Source of the DNA: Streptomyces tagetis
GTDB lineage: Bacteria > Actinomycetota > Actinomycetes > Streptomycetales > Streptomycetaceae
Direction: 5' to 3'
Length of the DNA stretch: 64,000 nucleotides
Assembly: GCF_018069565.1 (NCBI RefSeq)
Contig: NZ_JAGPNL010000004.1
Coordinates: 62,001-126,000 of the forward strand
Part shown: in pieces, positions 61,362 to 64,000 of the stretch
Numbering within the stretch: the stretch's first letter is position 1
How the letters are laid out: the number at the start of each line of letters is the position of its first letter
Position numbers and translations under genes: made by a program
The notes under the pieces: model-generated
Seen by the model: the letters and a program-made list of their open reading frames with translations, nothing else
Database searches by the model: none
Told to the model about the DNA's origin: nothing

Positions 61362-62222
61362 TCAGCCGAGCCGGACCCGGGCGAGCTGGCGGGACTGGGC
61401 CACCAGCCGGTCGGCGCTGTCCCAGACCTCGGCGTCCTCCTCCAGGAAGCCCCCGGCGAGGTTGCGGGTGGTGATGGCGACGCGCAGCGGACCCGGCGCC
61501 GGACGGCAGCGGACGTGCACGGTCAGCTCGACCGTCGGCACCCAGCCGGAGAGCCCCAGCTCGAAGGCGGTCGGCGGCAGCGCGTCCACCGCGAGGAGGA
61601 GCGAGAGCGGGTCGGCGTCCCGGCCGTCGGCCAGCCCGAACCAGGCCCGCATCTCGCCCTTGCCGGAGGGCTGTCCGAGCGCCCAGCCCAGCGTGGCGGG
61701 GTCCAGCTTGAGCAGGAGCCGGTCGGTGATGGCCGAGCCGCCCTCGATGGGGGCGGGTCCGTCGTCGGGGCCCAGGCAGTGTTCCAGGGGCGGCAGCTCC
61801 GGCGGCTTGGCGGCGGTGCGGACGTCGTCGGGGAGGCCGGCCAGATCGCCGTAGGAGGCCAGGACGCGGATGCGCTCGACCTCCTCGCCGTCGTCGTCGT
61901 ACTGGACGAGGGACGCCTGTCCCGTGGAGAGGGTGCGGCCGGTGCGCACGGTCTCGGTGCGCACCACGGCGGGTCCGGGCCGGGACGCGGTGAGGTAGTG
62001 CGCGGAGACGGTGAAGGGGTCGGGGTGCGGCAGGGCGTCCGCGAGGGCGCGGCCCAGGACGGCCAGCAGGTAGCCGCCGTTGACGGCGTTGATGATGGTC
62101 CAGCCGGCGGAGAGGTCGGTGTCGTAGACGCCGGGGGCCCGTCGGACGACGGCGGTGTCGCGGTCGAACTCGCTGGCGCCGATGGTGGCCCGCACGTCCG
62201 GTGCGGAGACTGCTTCTGGCAT
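61362..62222 (-). CDS. Acyl-CoA thioesterase-like (TesB/double hotdog) protein
   Basis: A 286-residue protein with two hotdog halves, resembling TesB-type or thioesterase-like superfamily proteins. INAVNGGYLLAVLGRALADA and FTVSAHYLTASRPGPAVVRT mark the first half; FELGLSGWVPTVELTVHVR and LAGGFLEEDAEVWDSADRLV the second. It should hydrolyse acyl-CoAs. ATG 62222 has no ribosome site; TACGGT lies six bases upstream. A palindromic AAGC/GCTT element further upstream is a candidate operator. Confidence 0.87.
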   Translation of the reverse strand: MPEAVSAPDVRATIGASEFDRDTAVVRRAPGVYDTDLSAGWTIINAVNGGYLLAVLGRALADALPHPDPFTVSAHYLTASRPGPAVVRTETVRTGRTLSTGQASLVQYDDDGEEVERIRVLASYGDLAGLPDDVRTAAKPPELPPLEHCLGPDDGPAPIEGGSAITDRLLLKLDPATLGWALGQPSGKGEMRAWFGLADGRDADPLSLLLAVDALPPTAFELGLSGWVPTVELTVHVRCRPAPGPLRVAITTRNLAGGFLEEDAEVWDSADRLVAQSRQLARVRLG

Positions 62223-62228
62223 GGGTGC

Positions 62229-62263
62229 ACCGTACAACAGGAAAATACTAAGCGGTAGCTTTG
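62229..62263 (-). promoter_or_regulatory. Leaderless promoter and candidate operator of thioesterase gene
   Basis: TACGGT (62229-62234, minus strand) lies 6 nt before ATG 62222. CTAAGCGGTAGCTTTG (62248-62263) has AAGC/GCTT arms around a 4-bp centre, similar in form to operators of acyl-CoA-responsive TetR regulators. Confidence 0.45.
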
Positions 62264-62279
62264 CTGGTTGGAGGCCGGT

Positions 62280-62294
62280 CCCGGGGCCCCCGGG
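62280..62294 (-). terminator. Possible terminator of TRIC gene
   Basis: A short perfect GC inverted repeat (62280-62286 with 62288-62294), 16 nt beyond the TRIC-channel stop. The 1-nt centre means the real stem is shorter. Confidence 0.35.
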
Positions 62295-62309
62295 CACGGC
62301 CCCCGCGGC

Positions 62310-62975
62310 TCACTCGCCGTCGCCCTCGACCGCCGTCGACCGGCGGTTCCAGGCGCGGGGCGCCCGCCAGTGGTAGCGCAGCGCGAGCAGCCGCAGGGCG
62401 AAGGCGGTGATCACGGCGAGGCCGCTGGTCAGCGGGTTCAGCGCCTCGAAGCGGATGCACACGGCGACCATGGCGGCGCCGACGATGGCCGGAACCGCGT
62501 ACAGGTCGCGGTCCCAGCGCAGCAGCGAGGGCACCTCGTTGGCGAGCACGTCGCGCAGCACGCCGCCGCCGACCGCGGTGGCCAGGCCCAGGCAGGCGGA
62601 GGCGGTCAGGCCGAGCCCGTAGTCGTACGCCTTGGTAGTGCCGGCGACGCAGAAGAGGCCGAGGCCGGCCGCGTCGAAGACGTTCACGCCGGTCTGGATG
62701 CGCTCCACGTGCGGATGGAGGAAGAAGACCAGCAGGGTGGCGAGGAGCGGGGTGAGGAAGTACCCGAGGTCGGTGAAGGCGGCGGGCGGCACCGCCCCGA
62801 TGACCAGGTCCCGGAACAGCCCGCCGCCCAGCGCGGTGACCTCGGCGAGGACGGCGATGCCGAAGACGTCGAAGTTCTTGCGGACCGCCAGCAGCGCGCC
62901 GGAGATGGCGAAGACGAAGATGCCGATCAGGTCGAGCGTGTGCTGGACGGTGGGGCTGAAGAGTTGCTCGTACAC
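62310..62975 (-). CDS. TRIC-type (UPF0126) cation channel
   Basis: A 221-residue membrane protein with seven TM helices arranged as two homologous repeats, as in trimeric intracellular cation channels. Each repeat has a Gly-rich kink: GGGLFRDLVIG and GGGVLRDVLANEVP. Prokaryotic members pass potassium or similar cations. GTG 62975 has no strong ribosome site; GAGAAT lies six bases upstream, resembling a -10 box. A terminator separates it from the ABC ATPase gene upstream. Confidence 0.92.
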   Translation of the reverse strand: MYEQLFSPTVQHTLDLIGIFVFAISGALLAVRKNFDVFGIAVLAEVTALGGGLFRDLVIGAVPPAAFTDLGYFLTPLLATLLVFFLHPHVERIQTGVNVFDAAGLGLFCVAGTTKAYDYGLGLTASACLGLATAVGGGVLRDVLANEVPSLLRWDRDLYAVPAIVGAAMVAVCIRFEALNPLTSGLAVITAFALRLLALRYHWRAPRAWNRRSTAVEGDGE

Positions 62976-62996
62976 CGGGACATTCTCACTCGACGG

Positions 62997-63033
62997 CGAA
63001 CCCCCGGCCGTCTGTGCTACGGCCGGGGGTTCG
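62997..63033 (-). terminator. Terminator of oligopeptide ABC operon
   Basis: A perfect 15-bp stem (62997-63011 with 63019-63033) and 7-nt loop, 16 nt after the ATPase stop. Confidence 0.92.
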
Positions 63034-63048
63034 ACGGTGAGAGGTCGC

Positions 63049-64000
63049 TCACTTCTGCTCGGCAGCGCCGTCCTTCGCGCCGTCGGCGGAGGCGGCGGCG
63101 GTGGCCTCGACCTCCGCGGCGACCGCCGCCGAGGTGGCCGCCGACTCGGCCAGCACCGCGTCGGCCACGCCCTCGGCCGCCTCCTTGGCGGCGGAGAGCA
63201 GCACCACGTCCTGCGGTGCCTGGTCGGCGAAGTTCTCCGGGTGGTGGCAGGCCACCCGCTGGCCGGGCCGCAGCTCCTTGAGCGGCGGCTCGGTGGTGGT
63301 GCAGATCTGCGTCGCCTTCCAGCACCGGGTGTGGAAGCGGCACCCGCTCGGCGGCGAGATCGGCGAGGGCACGTCGCCCTTGAGCAGGATGCGCTCGCTC
63401 TTGGCCGACTTGCGCGAGGGGTCCGGGACCGGCACCGCGGAGAGCAGCGCCTTGGTGTACGGGTGCATCGGCGACTTGTAGAGCTGGTCGCGGTCGGCCA
63501 GCTCCATGATCTTGCCGAGGTACATCACCGCGATCCGGTCCGAGACGTGCCGCACCACGGACAGGTCGTGCGCGATGATCACGTACGTCAGGCCCAGTTC
63601 CGCCTGGAGGTCGTCGAGCAGGTTGACCACCTGGGCCTGGATCGACACGTCCAGCGCGGAGACCGGCTCGTCGGCCACGACCAGCTTCGGGTTGAGCGCG
63701 AGCGCGCGGGCGATGCCGATGCGCTGGCGCTGTCCGCCGGAGAACTCGTGCGGGTAGCGGTTGTAGTGCTCGGGGTTGAGCCCGACCACCGACAGCAGCC
63801 GCTGCACCTCCTTCTTGACCCCGCCCTCGGGCTCGACGCCCTGGAGCTTGAAGGGGGCGCTGACGATGGTGCCGATGGTGTGGCGCGGGTTCAGCGACGA
63901 GTACGGGTCCTGGAAGATCATCTGCACATCGCGGCGCAGCGGGCGCATCTGGCCCACCCCGAGGTGCGTGATGTCCTTGCCCTCGAACTCGACCTTGCCC
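63049..64000 (-). CDS. Oligopeptide/dipeptide ABC transporter ATPase (DppF/OppF type), 3' part
   Basis: The 5' end lies outside the window, so Walker A is missing. Present are the Q-loop region MIFQDPYSSLNPRHTIG, signature SGGQRQRIGIARAL, Walker B LVVADEPVSALD, switch His in IIAHDLSVVRH and the oligopeptide C-terminal domain with Cys (GCRFHTRCWKATQIC, ACHHP) that can bind an Fe-S cluster. It energises peptide uptake. After residue ~255 of the visible part there is an unusual ~55-residue Ala/Glu/Asp-rich tail. It is the last gene of an operon, ended by a 15-bp hairpin. Confidence 0.94.
   Translation of the reverse strand, partial: GKVEFEGKDITHLGVGQMRPLRRDVQMIFQDPYSSLNPRHTIGTIVSAPFKLQGVEPEGGVKKEVQRLLSVVGLNPEHYNRYPHEFSGGQRQRIGIARALALNPKLVVADEPVSALDVSIQAQVVNLLDDLQAELGLTYVIIAHDLSVVRHVSDRIAVMYLGKIMELADRDQLYKSPMHPYTKALLSAVPVPDPSRKSAKSERILLKGDVPSPISPPSGCRFHTRCWKATQICTTTEPPLKELRPGQRVACHHPENFADQAPQDVVLLSAAKEAAEGVADAVLAESAATSAAVAAEVEATAAASADGAKDGAAEQK

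Overview
The window is chromosomal DNA from a Streptomyces or very close relative. Overall G+C is above 70 percent, coding frames are strongly GC-biased at the third codon position, GTG and TTG starts are frequent, and gene order matches, from memory, the core-chromosome segment of S. coelicolor running from the conservons cvn1/cvn2 through accBE, leuB/ilvE, serA, ilvBNC, gatCAB, rmdB, ligA and mnmA to a dpp-type ABC transporter. There is no IS element, prophage, CRISPR array, rRNA or tRNA gene and no secondary-metabolite cluster. It reads as conserved core with a scatter of regulators and small proteins.

Layout. 1-8488: two tandem conservons (histidine-kinase-like CvnA, roadblock CvnB, DUF742 CvnC, Ras-like GTPase CvnD); the first kinase is cut by the window edge. 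8581-10466: accB/accE of acyl-CoA carboxylase, convergent with the conservons and separated by two strong terminators. 10876-14689: YceI-like protein, a secreted TPM-domain membrane protein and citramalate synthase (cimA) behind a candidate attenuator. 15118-17734: ilvE, leuB and a 43-residue small protein. 18158-22142: proline catabolism (pyrroline-5-carboxylate dehydrogenase, proline dehydrogenase) with a divergent PucR-type regulator. 22258-24520: TetR regulator divergent from a 14-helix drug exporter. 24577-30218: serA, ilvC, ilvN, ilvB and the ilvB leader peptide with its attenuator. 30252-36918: a membrane PAS-GGDEF-EAL protein, a hydroxyacid dehydrogenase, an aldo/keto reductase and a sugar-dehydrogenase-like lipoprotein. 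36915-44485: small proteins, a large LuxR (LAL) regulator, a repeat-rich membrane protein, a GNAT acetyltransferase and an MMPL transporter. 44726-48288: gatC-gatA-small membrane protein-gatB. 48528-54279: RmdB-type GGDEF-EAL protein, DNA ligase ligA and a methionine-synthase-like protein. 54480-61336: short-chain dehydrogenase, LOG protein, DUF427 protein, hydrolase, mnmA, amidase, cysteine desulfurase and a TetR regulator. 61362-64000: thioesterase-like protein, TRIC channel and the 3' part of an oligopeptide ABC ATPase.

How genes work together. Branched-chain amino-acid synthesis dominates the middle (cimA, ilvE, leuB, ilvBNC), and two of its transcription units carry leader peptides with intrinsic terminators. 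mnmA and the cysteine desulfurase together serve tRNA 2-thiolation. accB and accE form the carboxyltransferase part of the acyl-CoA carboxylase. Two c-di-GMP proteins lie about 15 kb apart.

I did not find a wholly new multi-gene system. The best leads are regulatory and small-scale: a run of likely leaderless promoters (TANNNT 6-7 nt before the start codon), several palindromes sitting on those promoters, phased direct repeats near 40.8 kb, a 182-bp block of perfect identity between the two cvnD genes, an Ile-Ile leader peptide before cimA, short tandem repeats that begin on stop codons, and a possible 31-residue protein.
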